A stretch of DNA of 5,866 bases from Anaerolineae bacterium (GTDB taxonomy: Bacteria; Chloroflexota; Anaerolineae; DRVO01), in NCBI GenBank assembly GCA_012719195.1, contig JAAYAV010000140.1, forward strand, positions 1 through 5,866. Reading direction: 5' to 3'. The first letter of the stretch is position 1, and each line of letters opens with the position of its first letter. Below the pieces are notes generated by a model, which worked only from the letters and a program-made list of their open reading frames with translations, did not search any database and was not told the origin of the DNA. Below, in pieces: positions 1 to 5,866 of the stretch. The position numbers and the translations under genes are program-made.

Positions 1-1252
1 CCTCGCTGCCCCAGTCCAGGTCCTCCTTGAGCAGGAAGCAGCCGCCGCCGCGGAAGCGTCCGCCGGCGTCCAGGTGGGCGGCGAAGGCGCGCCGCATCCC
101 CGTGTCCCGCGGCAGGCGGGCGCGGTCCACGTCGGAGACGGTGCCGTCCATCTCCGCGAAGCCATATCCGAAGACGCGCCGGATCACCCCGCCACCGTGG
201 GGGATGGGGAAGAGGTACACCTCGCGCTGGAAGCGCACCAGGTTGGATGTAGGTGGCAGGAGTTCGGCGAATAGGGTGTCCAAGATCCAGGAGTGGCAGG
301 CGAAGCCGACGAACTGTCTGTCGGGGAAGTGGCGAGGGAAGAACTCGAGGGCCCGGCGGAGAGACTCCCCGCACTGGTCGTAGTCCATGGGCGCGCCGGC
401 GGGGATGTGGATGTCCAGGCAGGGCGAGTTGGGCCCCATGACCGGTACCCACTCCCGCCGCGGTAGCGTCACCGGGTCGCGCAGGACATAGCCTTCGGGC
501 GAGACCGGGTTGCCGGTGACAGAGTCGTCGTCCACCTCCAGCATGCTCGTCCAGGCCCCCTGGCGGTCGAAGATGCCCGCGGAGCCATCGCGCTGGCCGT
601 CGGCGCGGTAAGGGAGGCCGGGATCCGACAGGGCAACGACGGCGCCCGTTACCCGGTTCCGGTAGGCGTGGAAGGGGCTGCGGAAGTTGGAGGGGATGAA
701 CTGGAGGCGACCAAGCCGGTAGAGATCGCCCCACCAGGTGAGCAGCAGCCACCCCAGGATGCCGTTGCCGACGCCCCAGGTGCCGTGCTCGCAGAGGTAG
801 TCCTCGGTGTGTAGGTTGATGTCCAGGTCGGTGACGGATTCGCGCGTCACCGACTCCGGTACGCCGCGGGAGCGGTGCACGGCTCGCATTTGGGGCGTGC
901 CTGAGAGGAGGATCAGCGCGTTGAACATGCCCGCCTGATCTCCCAGTGCGTCGGTCAGAAGCGGCAGCTGGTTGGTGCGCGGGCGCTGATCGACGGGGCC
1001 GAAGAGGCGGGAGTGGTACCACCAGGCCAGGGCGCTCAGGGCCCTGTCGGACCGGATGCGCGCCGCTGTCGTCAACGCCTGGTCGGTGATCTCGCCAGAG
1101 AGGCCGGCATCTGCGGTTACGCCGCGAACGAAGTCGGGCTCCAGGAAGGGGACCGGGTCCGGTCGCACGGCGGCGATGCGGTCCCATCCCCGAGCGAGGA
1201 CGGCCTCGTGGTCGGCCAGGTGCACGGCTCCGATGACCTCGGCAAGTGTCAT
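1..1252 (-). CDS. NAT_N/GNAT_C-type acyltransferase (3' end cut by window edge)
   Basis: 417 residues are visible with no stop before the left edge, so the C-terminus is missing, probably by only a short stretch. I recognise the family described as 'acyltransferase domain-containing protein', with an N-terminal NAT_N-like half (about residues 1-170) and a GNAT-like C-terminal half (about 175-400). The best markers are in the second half: HIPAGAP near 282, the Cys at 294, EFFPRHFP at 303-310, the FACHSWILD block at 317-325, then LLPPTSNLVRFQ at 331-342. The first half has the HGTWGVGNG block near 156-164 and several Trp residues. There is no signal peptide or membrane segment, so it is probably cytoplasmic. 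GNAT folds transfer an acyl group from acyl-CoA to an amine; the substrate of this subfamily is not known to me. The ATG at 1252 overlaps the stop of the upstream remnant (ATGA) and has no good ribosome site, which suggests translational coupling. No other in-frame start lies just upstream. Confidence 0.8.
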   Translation of the reverse strand, partial: MTLAEVIGAVHLADHEAVLARGWDRIAAVRPDPVPFLEPDFVRGVTADAGLSGEITDQALTTAARIRSDRALSALAWWYHSRLFGPVDQRPRTNQLPLLTDALGDQAGMFNALILLSGTPQMRAVHRSRGVPESVTRESVTDLDINLHTEDYLCEHGTWGVGNGILGWLLLTWWGDLYRLGRLQFIPSNFRSPFHAYRNRVTGAVVALSDPGLPYRADGQRDGSAGIFDRQGAWTSMLEVDDDSVTGNPVSPEGYVLRDPVTLPRREWVPVMGPNSPCLDIHIPAGAPMDYDQCGESLRRALEFFPRHFPDRQFVGFACHSWILDTLFAELLPPTSNLVRFQREVYLFPIPHGGGVIRRVFGYGFAEMDGTVSDVDRARLPRDTGMRRAFAAHLDAGGRFRGGGCFLLKEDLDWGSE

Positions 1253-1626
1253 AGGCGCACCGCCGGGCGCACCGTCCAGGTCTGCAAGTGCGTGTGGGTC
1301 ACGATGGTGCCCTCCTGAAAGTCGTCCGGTAGCTCGGAGGAGCGTACCCGGACGTTGGCATAGATGGCGGCCTGGCAGAGGGGATAGGCGGGGGTGGGCC
1401 GGACGATCACGGACGCGCCCGTTTCCGGCGCCGCGACGGCCGCGGCTCCAGAGGGCGCGGGCCTTGTGGCCCACCACGGCGAACGAAGCGCGAATCCCCA
1501 GGCGGGAGAGCAACTGAGCGATGGCGTGCAGGACGTCGTCCTCCTCCGGGGTGACGAAGTCCTCGGTGTCGAAGGAGAAGACGAACTCGGCAATGGGCGG
1601 CTCCCGGGTAGCGTTACGGGGGCCAT
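1249..1626 (-). pseudogene. Broken polysaccharide deacetylase-like gene (NodB N-terminus joined to an unidentified C-terminal piece)
   Basis: Two coding-like segments lie in different frames. The first, about 1618 to 1450, reads FSFDTEDFVTPEEDD, then an amphipathic helix, then RASFAVVGHKARAL. This matches the first strand, metal/catalytic Asp region and second strand of NodB-fold polysaccharide deacetylases. It has no ATG, GTG or TTG after its in-frame TAA at 1628-1630. The nearest ATG (1626) is in the other frame, so a frame change near 1600-1618 is needed. Around 1430-1460 coding sense moves back to the ATG frame and continues as ETGASVIVRPTPAYP to the TGA at 1249-1251. The total is about 125 codons, against 200 or more for a working deacetylase, and the later NodB motifs (His-rich metal site, catalytic His) are absent. 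An internal deletion plus a small indel explains this best; two sequencing or assembly errors are possible. It follows the permease stop by 31 bases. Confidence 0.65.
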
Positions 1627-1657
1627 GTTAGGGCCGCCGGCAGGCCACGCCAAGCCC

Positions 1658-3271
1658 TCAGGGCACCTGACCGAGGAAGTGGGTAGCGCTCCAGCCGAGC
1701 AGGGCTGCCGCGGCCAGGGAGGAAGCGGCGGCGGCAACCGTGGCTGCAGCGGTGCTGGCCGCCGCCAGGCGCAGGTAGAGGCCCAGAGGAGGCAGCAGGG
1801 CCACTACCACCAAGACCAGTGCCAGGCTGCTGACGCCGGGTATCACCCCGGCCAGCAGGGAGGACGACCGCACCCGGCGCAGCACGTCCAGCGCAGCCGC
1901 GCCGGAGGCGATGGCGGCGCCGCCCGGCAGCATCGCCGCGGCCACGACGGCCACGGGATCGCCGGAGGTCAGGCCCAGCAGCAGCGCGGGAGTGGTCGCG
2001 AGCAGAACCAGAGTGGCGGGGACGGCGATGGCGGCGAGCAGGAGGCGTGCCTGGGCGAAGGGCAGTCCCCGTAACACCCACCAGCGGCTTAGGTCCTGCC
2101 GCAGGGGGCCGGCGCAGGCTTGGACGCTGAAGTAGGCCCACATGAGGCCGGACCAGAGCCGGGCGCCCGGGTCGGGCACAAGCACCAGGCCCAGGGCAGC
2201 GGTGCCGGGCAGGAGCCAGGTGAAGGCAGAGGTGAAGGTCAGGCCGCGGAGGGTCTGAACCGCCCGCTTCCAGACGAGCGACCAGGCCCCGGCGCGGGCG
2301 GGTAAGCGAGCGGGGGACCGGCCGGAGCCCAGCCGGCGGCGCTTGGTCTGCTCGGCGGCCCACTCGCCGGTACCGGTAAGTTGGGCAATGCGCAACGCCT
2401 CGAGGCCACGGGTCTCCTGGGCGGCGCGGCTGAGGCTGAGCGCCCGCGAGGTGGCGGCCAGGAGCAGTAGGGCGGCTGCGGCCAGGACGGTGGCGCCGAG
2501 CACGCCCGTCCCCCAGGCGAAGACCCCGAAGGCGCTGCCCAAGGGCAGGGCGAGGGGCAGCGTCAACACTTGCCAGGGAAGCGAGGCCGGGCCGGGGCCT
2601 AAGAGAAGAGCGAACAGGAGTACGCCGATGCCCACGGGAAGCAGGCGGAGGCCCCGCACCTCGCGGTCTCCCTGGAGCCGGTAGACGCCCAGGCACCAGG
2701 CCAGCGCCACGAGCCCCAGGTGGAGCGGCACGACGGGGACCAGGGCGCGGAAGCCGGCCAGCAAATAGCGGGGCAGGTCGTTGACGGTGATGCCGGCGCC
2801 CAGGGCGATCTCCACCTGGGCGTAGCCGAGAATGGCAGCGGCGGCCCAGATCGGGAGGGCGGCGATAGGCCACCCCGTCACCAGCCAGACGAGGGCCACC
2901 TGAGCGCGAGGAACGGGCGTCTGGCAGAGCAACTGGCCGTCGGCGTCCGAGAACAGCAGCGGGCTGCGCTTGGCCGCGTTCCAGGCGGCCACCAGGGCCC
3001 AGCCAAGCAGTCCAACCAAGGCCAGGAGAGAGGCGGCGCGGTCGGGAGGCAGGGGCAGGAGGACAAGGAGATTGGCGCCCAGCCCGGCCAGCAGGGTGAG
3101 CAGGGCGAAGGCCCAGAGAGCGAAGAAGGCAAGCACGTACCCCAGGTAGAGCCGGTCGTTAAGGGTGCGGGGGCGCTCGTCGAGCCCGGCGATGAGCAAC
3201 CAGAAGCGCAGACTAGCCGCCACCGCGCGCGATCGGACCAGCCAGACGGCGCTCAGCTCAGGGGAGGGCAA
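1658..3271 (-). CDS. ABC-2-type exporter membrane subunit
   Basis: A 537-residue, very hydrophobic protein that forms the membrane channel for the ATPase encoded just upstream. Likely membrane segments lie near residues 41-72, 80-98, 125-150, 172-197, 209-226, 233-274 (two), 346-366, 372-388, 408-434, 438-462, 472-500 and 503-530, giving a two-half layout of about twelve spans. The halves are joined by a basic loop at about 275-330 (RRRLGSGR near 311-318). The soluble stretch LLFSDADGQLLCQTPVPR at 105-122 and the RQDLSRWWVLRGLP segment at 391-404 resemble conserved parts of ABC exporters related to the ABC-2 group; no exact family can be named. The start is TTG at 3269-3271, chosen because GGGAGGG (3277-3283) lies five bases before it and because it gives a 14-base overlap with the ATPase gene. 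The cargo is unknown. Confidence 0.8.
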   Translation of the reverse strand: MPSPELSAVWLVRSRAVAASLRFWLLIAGLDERPRTLNDRLYLGYVLAFFALWAFALLTLLAGLGANLLVLLPLPPDRAASLLALVGLLGWALVAAWNAAKRSPLLFSDADGQLLCQTPVPRAQVALVWLVTGWPIAALPIWAAAAILGYAQVEIALGAGITVNDLPRYLLAGFRALVPVVPLHLGLVALAWCLGVYRLQGDREVRGLRLLPVGIGVLLFALLLGPGPASLPWQVLTLPLALPLGSAFGVFAWGTGVLGATVLAAAALLLLAATSRALSLSRAAQETRGLEALRIAQLTGTGEWAAEQTKRRRLGSGRSPARLPARAGAWSLVWKRAVQTLRGLTFTSAFTWLLPGTAALGLVLVPDPGARLWSGLMWAYFSVQACAGPLRQDLSRWWVLRGLPFAQARLLLAAIAVPATLVLLATTPALLLGLTSGDPVAVVAAAMLPGGAAIASGAAALDVLRRVRSSSLLAGVIPGVSSLALVLVVVALLPPLGLYLRLAAASTAAATVAAAASSLAAAALLGWSATHFLGQVP

Positions 3272-3914
3272 GCCGGCCCTCCCGCATGGTCCAGACCTCG
3301 GCGCCCAAACGGTCGGTGAGGGCGGGGTTGTGGGTGCTCAGCAATACGGCCCCTCCGTCATCGGCGATGTGACGCAGACGGTCGCAGAGCAACTCGGTGC
3401 TCTCCGGGTCCAGGCCGGAGGTGGGCTCGTCCAGGATGAGGACGCGGAAGGGGCGGATGAGGGCCAGCGCCAGAGCCAGCTTCAGGCGCATGCCGCGGGA
3501 GTAGGCCTGGGGAAAGAGGTCACGCGCTTCCCAGAGCTCCAGCGAGCGGAGCAACGCCTCGGCTCGAGCGGCGAAGCCGTCCTCGACATCGTGGGCCAGG
3601 GCGATGAAGTGCAGGTGCTCCCAGGCGGTGAGTTCATCGTAGAAGACGGGCACGTCGGGCACGAAGGCCAGGCCCCGGCGCGCTTCCGGTTCGTCCCGGT
3701 AGAGGTCGTGGCCGAGGACGGAGATCCGTCCCTTGCTGGGGCGGAGCAGGCCGGCCAGGCAGAGCAGGAGCGTCGTCTTGCCGGAGCCGTTGGATCCCAG
3801 AAGGGTCACCAGTTGGCCCGGATGGAGTTCCAGGCTGGTTTCCTTGAGGGCGAGAAAGGAGCCATAGGCGCGGCTGATGCCGTCGGCAAGCAGAAGCTGG
3901 GGTAGCTCAGTCAT
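3258..3914 (-). CDS. ABC transporter ATP-binding protein
   Basis: A 218-residue nucleotide-binding subunit that hydrolyses ATP to drive the membrane partner encoded immediately downstream. All core motifs are visible: Walker A GSNGSGKT at 40-47; Walker B VLILDEP with catalytic Glu163 (about 158-164); D-loop SGLD at 166-169; H-loop STH with His195. The signature is YSRGM (138-142) instead of LSGGQ, a form usual in ABC-2 exporter ATPases. The Q-loop position carries Asp87 (FVPDVPVFYDELT) instead of Gln; Glu or Asp there is also common in that group. Length is at the short end for the family, and the C-terminus ends soon after the last strand with no extra domain. The ATG at 3914 is preferred over a start further upstream at 4031: the extra 39 residues have no ABC character and would run through the Kelch fragment, while GGAGG lies 11 bases before 3914. 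Confidence 0.92.
   Translation of the reverse strand: MTELPQLLLADGISRAYGSFLALKETSLELHPGQLVTLLGSNGSGKTTLLLCLAGLLRPSKGRISVLGHDLYRDEPEARRGLAFVPDVPVFYDELTAWEHLHFIALAHDVEDGFAARAEALLRSLELWEARDLFPQAYSRGMRLKLALALALIRPFRVLILDEPTSGLDPESTELLCDRLRHIADDGGAVLLSTHNPALTDRLGAEVWTMREGRLALP
3277..3283 (-). promoter_or_regulatory. Strong ribosome binding site fixing a TTG start
   Basis: GGGAGGG on the minus strand lies five bases upstream of the TTG at 3271, inside the last codons of the ATPase gene. It supports TTG as the permease start, since no ATG lies nearby in that frame. The overlap and site together point to coupled translation of the two transporter subunits. Confidence 0.7.
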
Positions 3915-3955
3915 GGCGGTGTGCGCCTCCGGATGGCCGCCACTATAGCCTGCCG
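3915..3955 (-). promoter_or_regulatory. Leader and possible promoter of the ABC exporter operon
   Basis: On the minus strand GGAGG (3926-3930) precedes the ATPase ATG by 11 bases, and a TATAGT hexamer (about 3942-3947) lies a little further up. No convincing -35 box is seen at the right distance (the best is TGGCGC-like), so the ribosome site is fairly safe but the promoter is a weak suggestion. Confidence 0.35.
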
Positions 3956-4527
3956 GGAGCAGGAGCGCCACGACGCTGGCCGATGGCCGGGCGCTGGTGG
4001 CGGTTGAGCGCAGCGGGGAGTACCTGGCCACTGCCGAAGTCTACGACCCCGCCAGGGGCACCTGGGCCGATACCGGCGCCGTGCACGAAGCGCGGGGCTG
4101 GCACACCGACACCTTACTGCCCAGCGGCAAAGCGCCGGTCAGCGGCGGCTTGAGCGGCAGCGGCTGGCTAACCAGCACCGAGCTGAACGGCCCGGCCAGC
4201 GAGTCATGGAACCGCACTGGCAGCCTGACGACCACGCGCGCCAGCCACACCGCCACGCGACTGGAGGACGGGCCGGTGCTGTCGGCCGGAGGGTGGGACG
4301 GGTCCGCCGTCCGCGCCATGGTCGAGGCGTACAGCCCAGCTACGGGCACGTAGTCACCGGCAGCGACGATGAATCGGGCACGGTACGACCACAGCGCCGC
4401 CTGGCTCAGCGATGGCCGGGTGCTGGTGGTTGGCGGGAGATCTGGCGAAGGCCTACTCGACAGCGTCGAGTTCTACGGACCGGCCACGCCGCGGGTGTGT
4501 CTTCCCCAGGTTGCCGTGCGCCACTAG
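3955..4527 (+). pseudogene. Decayed Kelch-repeat (galactose-oxidase-like propeller) protein fragment
   Basis: One reading frame carries four Kelch-type repeats, anchored by the DGR/SGK/EDG/DGR turns whose codons start at 3982, 4123, 4267 and 4411, a period of 47, 48 and 48 residues. Typical blocks include AEVYDPARGTW, the double-Gly strand ends (VSGG, SAGG, VVGG) and ARASHTATRLEDG. Kelch propellers of this kind are usually secreted or surface proteins of six or more blades, so this is only the C-terminal part. The frame is broken: TAG at 3946-3948 just before the homology, no ATG or ribosome site, and TAG at 4351-4353 exactly where the conserved Trp (TGG) of blade three should be (SPATGT-stop-SPAATMN). 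Repeat 1 has lost its GG pair. The last blade runs into PRVCLPQVAVRH and stops at 4525-4527. It points against all neighbouring genes. A short product from the GTG at 3997 is possible but unlikely to fold. Confidence 0.75.
3982..4429 (+). repeat. Near-identical 19-base repeat within Kelch blades 1 and 4
   Basis: GATGGCCGGGCGCTGGTGG at 3982-4000 recurs at 4411-4429 with one base changed (C to T). Both encode the DGR(A/V)LV strand of a Kelch blade, 429 bases (143 codons) apart. This shows that the two parts on either side of the TAG at 4351 belong to one original reading frame. Confidence 0.75.
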
Positions 4528-5042
4528 GCGGCGGGCGCGGGGCCAGCCCCGGCCTGGCCCAGAAGGCCGGAGAAGGTCCGCAGGTGCTTCTCCTCGTCAG
4601 CTAAGATGCGGCGGAACATGGATTCCGTCACCCTGTCGCCCTCCTGGGCGGCAGCCTCGACGATCTGGCGGTAGAGGGCGACGGCACTCCGTTCCTCCGC
4701 CTGGTCGATGCGCAGCATGTCGGTGGGCGTGTGGCCCAGGGTAATGGGCGCGGGCTGAGTGGTCGGCTCGGCCCCCAGTTGGCTCACCCTCTCGGCCATG
4801 GCCTCGGCGTGCCGCATCTCGGTGATGGCGATCTTCCTGAGGGTCGTGCCGGGAAGCCAGATGGAGGAGTGGCTGCCGACGAACTTCGACTGCCGGGCGG
4901 CCAGGGCATCCGCTTGCATCTGGACGGACACTGCCGTGCCGAGGCTGTGCTGGAACATATACTGGATGGAGACCTGCAGTTCCCGGGCGATGGCCTGGTT
5001 GATCAGGTCGATCAGGCTGGGCGCCGAAGCCTTGCTGTCCAT
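4524..5042 (-). CDS. Bacterioferritin-like diiron protein
   Basis: A 172-residue four-helix ferritin-like protein, expected to oxidise and perhaps store iron in the cytoplasm. The ferroxidase ligands are all visible in the usual order: Glu21 (ARELQ, helix A), Glu75 and His78 (EMRHAE, helix B), Glu117 (QAEERSAVALY, helix C), Glu150 and His153 (DEEKH, helix D). The step from Glu117 to Glu150 is 33 residues, as in E. coli bacterioferritin (94 to 127). The gap Glu21 to Glu75 is 54 instead of 33, because of an insertion (about residues 38-65) between helices A and B that includes the region where the haem-binding Met of true bacterioferritin sits. Haem binding therefore cannot be assumed. The tail is short and Ala/Gly/Pro-rich. 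ATG at 5042 is chosen because GGAGGG lies seven bases upstream and homology starts at once; the upstream extension has no ferritin character. Confidence 0.85.
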   Translation of the reverse strand: MDSKASAPSLIDLINQAIARELQVSIQYMFQHSLGTAVSVQMQADALAARQSKFVGSHSSIWLPGTTLRKIAITEMRHAEAMAERVSQLGAEPTTQPAPITLGHTPTDMLRIDQAEERSAVALYRQIVEAAAQEGDRVTESMFRRILADEEKHLRTFSGLLGQAGAGPAPAA

Positions 5043-5049
5043 CTTGCTG

Positions 5050-5055
5050 CCCTCC
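5050..5055 (-). promoter_or_regulatory. Strong ribosome binding site of the ferritin-like gene
   Basis: GGAGGG on the minus strand, seven bases before the ATG at 5042, is close to ideal and settles the start. The region 5056-5127 should hold the promoter, as the gene is separated from the upstream beta-helix gene by 85 bases, but I see no clear -35/-10 pair. Confidence 0.75.
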
Positions 5056-5127
5056 GTTCGTCTGGCGATAGCTGCGCAGCCAATGGGGCCCGGCCGAGGG
5101 CGCGGTGCTGGCGCTAGGTAGCGTCTC

Positions 5128-5866
5128 CTACGGGCAGACGTCAGCGAAGAGGCCGTAGGCCTCGTCGAAGACCATGACACACGTAGCAGTTGCCGCCGGA
5201 GCGTCCACCGGGCCGCCCTTGAGCTGGGTGAGGGCAATGCGTAAGGTGAACTCGTCGTCGCTGCTCACCGAGTGAGTGGCCCCTTCGACGGCGGAGTTGT
5301 GCACGAGCACGGTGTAGCTCCCACCGGCGGCGGAGTTGGCGATGCCGTAGCTGTTGCCGCCCCCACTGCCCACCAGCGTAGAGGCGTGGATCAGGGCGCT
5401 CGCCGTGCTGTTGCGCAATCCGATGGCGTTAGCGGACGCGCCGGTGCCAGTCGCCGTGCAGCCGCTGAGCACGATGCCCGCCCCGCCGGCGTTGAGGATA
5501 CCGGCTGCGGTGACCCCGCCCTGGGCAACCATATTGACATCGGTGAGTAAGCCCGCGCCGTCCATGTTGGCCAGAGCAACGTTGGCGGTCGCGCCGCCCT
5601 TGGCAGTGGCGAGAACGTCGGAGACGCGGTAGGAGGTGGCATTGCTGAAGAGAGCGATGGCGACAGCGGCCGTCGCCCCGGTGTTCTCTACCTTGCAGGA
5701 GCGCAGTTCCGTGTTGGCGGCCAGGTTGACAGTGCCCTGATCCGGGTTCGCGAAGCCCCCATACGAGATCGTGGTCATCCAACGGCCGGCGCCCTGCAGG
5801 TCAACGTAGGGCTTCATAGTGACCTGCTCGTTGTAGATGCCCGGGGCCACCCACACTAGGAAGGGA
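5128..5866 (-). CDS. Right-handed beta-helix protein, C-terminal part (5' end beyond window)
   Basis: 245 residues are visible, entering from the right edge in an open frame (PFLVWVAPGIYNEQV) and ending at TAG 5128-5130. The opening block, VAPGIYNEQVTMKPYVDLQG, is the classic first turns of pectin-esterase/pectate-lyase-like beta-helices (strand, Tyr, then a coil leading to G-A-G). The rest is a run of short Ala/Gly/Thr/Asn-rich turns with Asn/Ser ladders (ALFSNATSY, IGLRNSTAS, GIANSAAGG), typical of parallel beta-helix repeats, without recognisable catalytic residues. The end, TCVMVFDEAYGLFADVCP, has two Cys about 15 residues apart that could pair, and matches the usual close of this secreted family. 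The missing N-terminus probably holds a signal peptide and often a coiled-coil or collagen-like stretch in relatives. It may be a cell-surface or phage-tail-like binding protein; enzymatic activity is not supported. Confidence 0.75.
   Translation of the reverse strand, partial: PFLVWVAPGIYNEQVTMKPYVDLQGAGRWMTTISYGGFANPDQGTVNLAANTELRSCKVENTGATAAVAIALFSNATSYRVSDVLATAKGGATANVALANMDGAGLLTDVNMVAQGGVTAAGILNAGGAGIVLSGCTATGTGASANAIGLRNSTASALIHASTLVGSGGGNSYGIANSAAGGSYTVLVHNSAVEGATHSVSSDDEFTLRIALTQLKGGPVDAPAATATCVMVFDEAYGLFADVCP

Noticed and set aside
27..441. Short plus-strand open frames near the left edge
   Set aside because: They are Arg/Pro-rich and lie opposite the well-supported acyltransferase frame.
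1394..2074. Plus-strand open frame opposite the deacetylase remnant and the permease
   Set aside because: Gln/Gly/Ala-rich low-complexity translation with no motif; antisense shadow of the permease.
1614..2873. A long minus-strand open frame (419 codons) inside the permease gene
   Set aside because: It is rich in Arg/Pro/Gly/His, typical of an alternative frame of GC-rich coding DNA. The overlapping frame gives a clean membrane protein with transporter features and a good start.
2720..3905. Plus-strand open frames opposite the transporter genes (2720-3319 and 3165-3905)
   Set aside because: Both are Gly/Gln/Glu-rich shadows of the ATPase and permease, with no domain or ribosome site.
3915..4031. 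N-terminal extension of the ATPase to a start at 4031
   Set aside because: The extra 39 residues show no ABC homology and overlap the Kelch fragment on the other strand, and a ribosome site fits the ATG at 3914.
4206..4744. Plus-strand open frames in other registers over the Kelch fragment and the ferritin gene
   Set aside because: Arg/Gly/Pro-rich translations without repeat structure; the Kelch register is clearly the coding one.
5071..5123. Palindrome GCTGCGCAGC (5071-5080) and hairpin CGCTAGGTAGCG (5112-5123) upstream of the ferritin-like gene
   Set aside because: Both are short and there is no T-tract, so they are not terminators. They do not resemble a Fur or IdeR operator, and such short inverted repeats are expected by chance at this base composition.
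5043..5237. N-terminal extension of the ferritin-like protein to 5237
   Set aside because: The extension is Arg/Ser-rich, overlaps the beta-helix gene, and a near-ideal ribosome site precedes the ATG at 5042.
1..5866. Mobile element, CRISPR array, tRNA or rRNA gene
   Set aside because: No transposase or integrase motifs, terminal inverted repeats, regularly spaced direct repeats or tRNA/rRNA signature were seen on either strand.

Overview
GC-rich (roughly two-thirds G+C by eye), densely packed bacterial sequence. Five intact or edge-cut genes and one remnant lie on the minus strand; a single eroded gene fragment lies on the plus strand. The mix of a Kelch-repeat surface-type protein whose tail resembles the 'YLPLV'-like C-termini common in Anaerolineae, a secreted beta-helix protein, a bacterioferritin-like diiron protein and a NAT_N/GNAT_C acyltransferase suggests a Chloroflexota (Anaerolineae-like) organism. 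This is an inference from gene style, not a phylogenetic result.

Layout, right to left (direction of most transcription). At 5866-5128 is the C-terminal part of a right-handed beta-helix protein that enters from the right edge. At 5042-4524 is a ferritin-like diiron protein with a strong ribosome site and a complete set of ferroxidase ligands. At 3955-4527, on the opposite strand, is a broken Kelch-repeat fragment of four repeats with a period of 47-48 residues. It has no start codon, has in-frame TAG codons, and its final stop shares the palindrome CTAG with the ferritin stop. At 3914-3258 is an ABC transporter ATPase, followed with a 14-base overlap by its membrane partner (3271-1658), a 537-residue multi-pass protein. 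Together they look like a two-gene ABC-2-type exporter. At 1626-1249 is a short broken gene whose first part matches the N-terminus of a NodB-type polysaccharide deacetylase and whose last part is in another frame. Its TGA overlaps the ATG of the last gene (1252 to the left edge), a NAT_N/GNAT_C-type acyltransferase lacking only its C-terminal end.

The ATPase and permease clearly work together. The deacetylase remnant and acyltransferase look like the decayed and surviving halves of a coupled pair, possibly acting on amino-sugar glycans, but no substrate can be read from the sequence. I find no RNA gene, CRISPR array, transposase or convincing terminator. I do not see a coherent new multi-gene system; the most unusual features are the two decaying genes and the long insertion in the ferritin-like protein.
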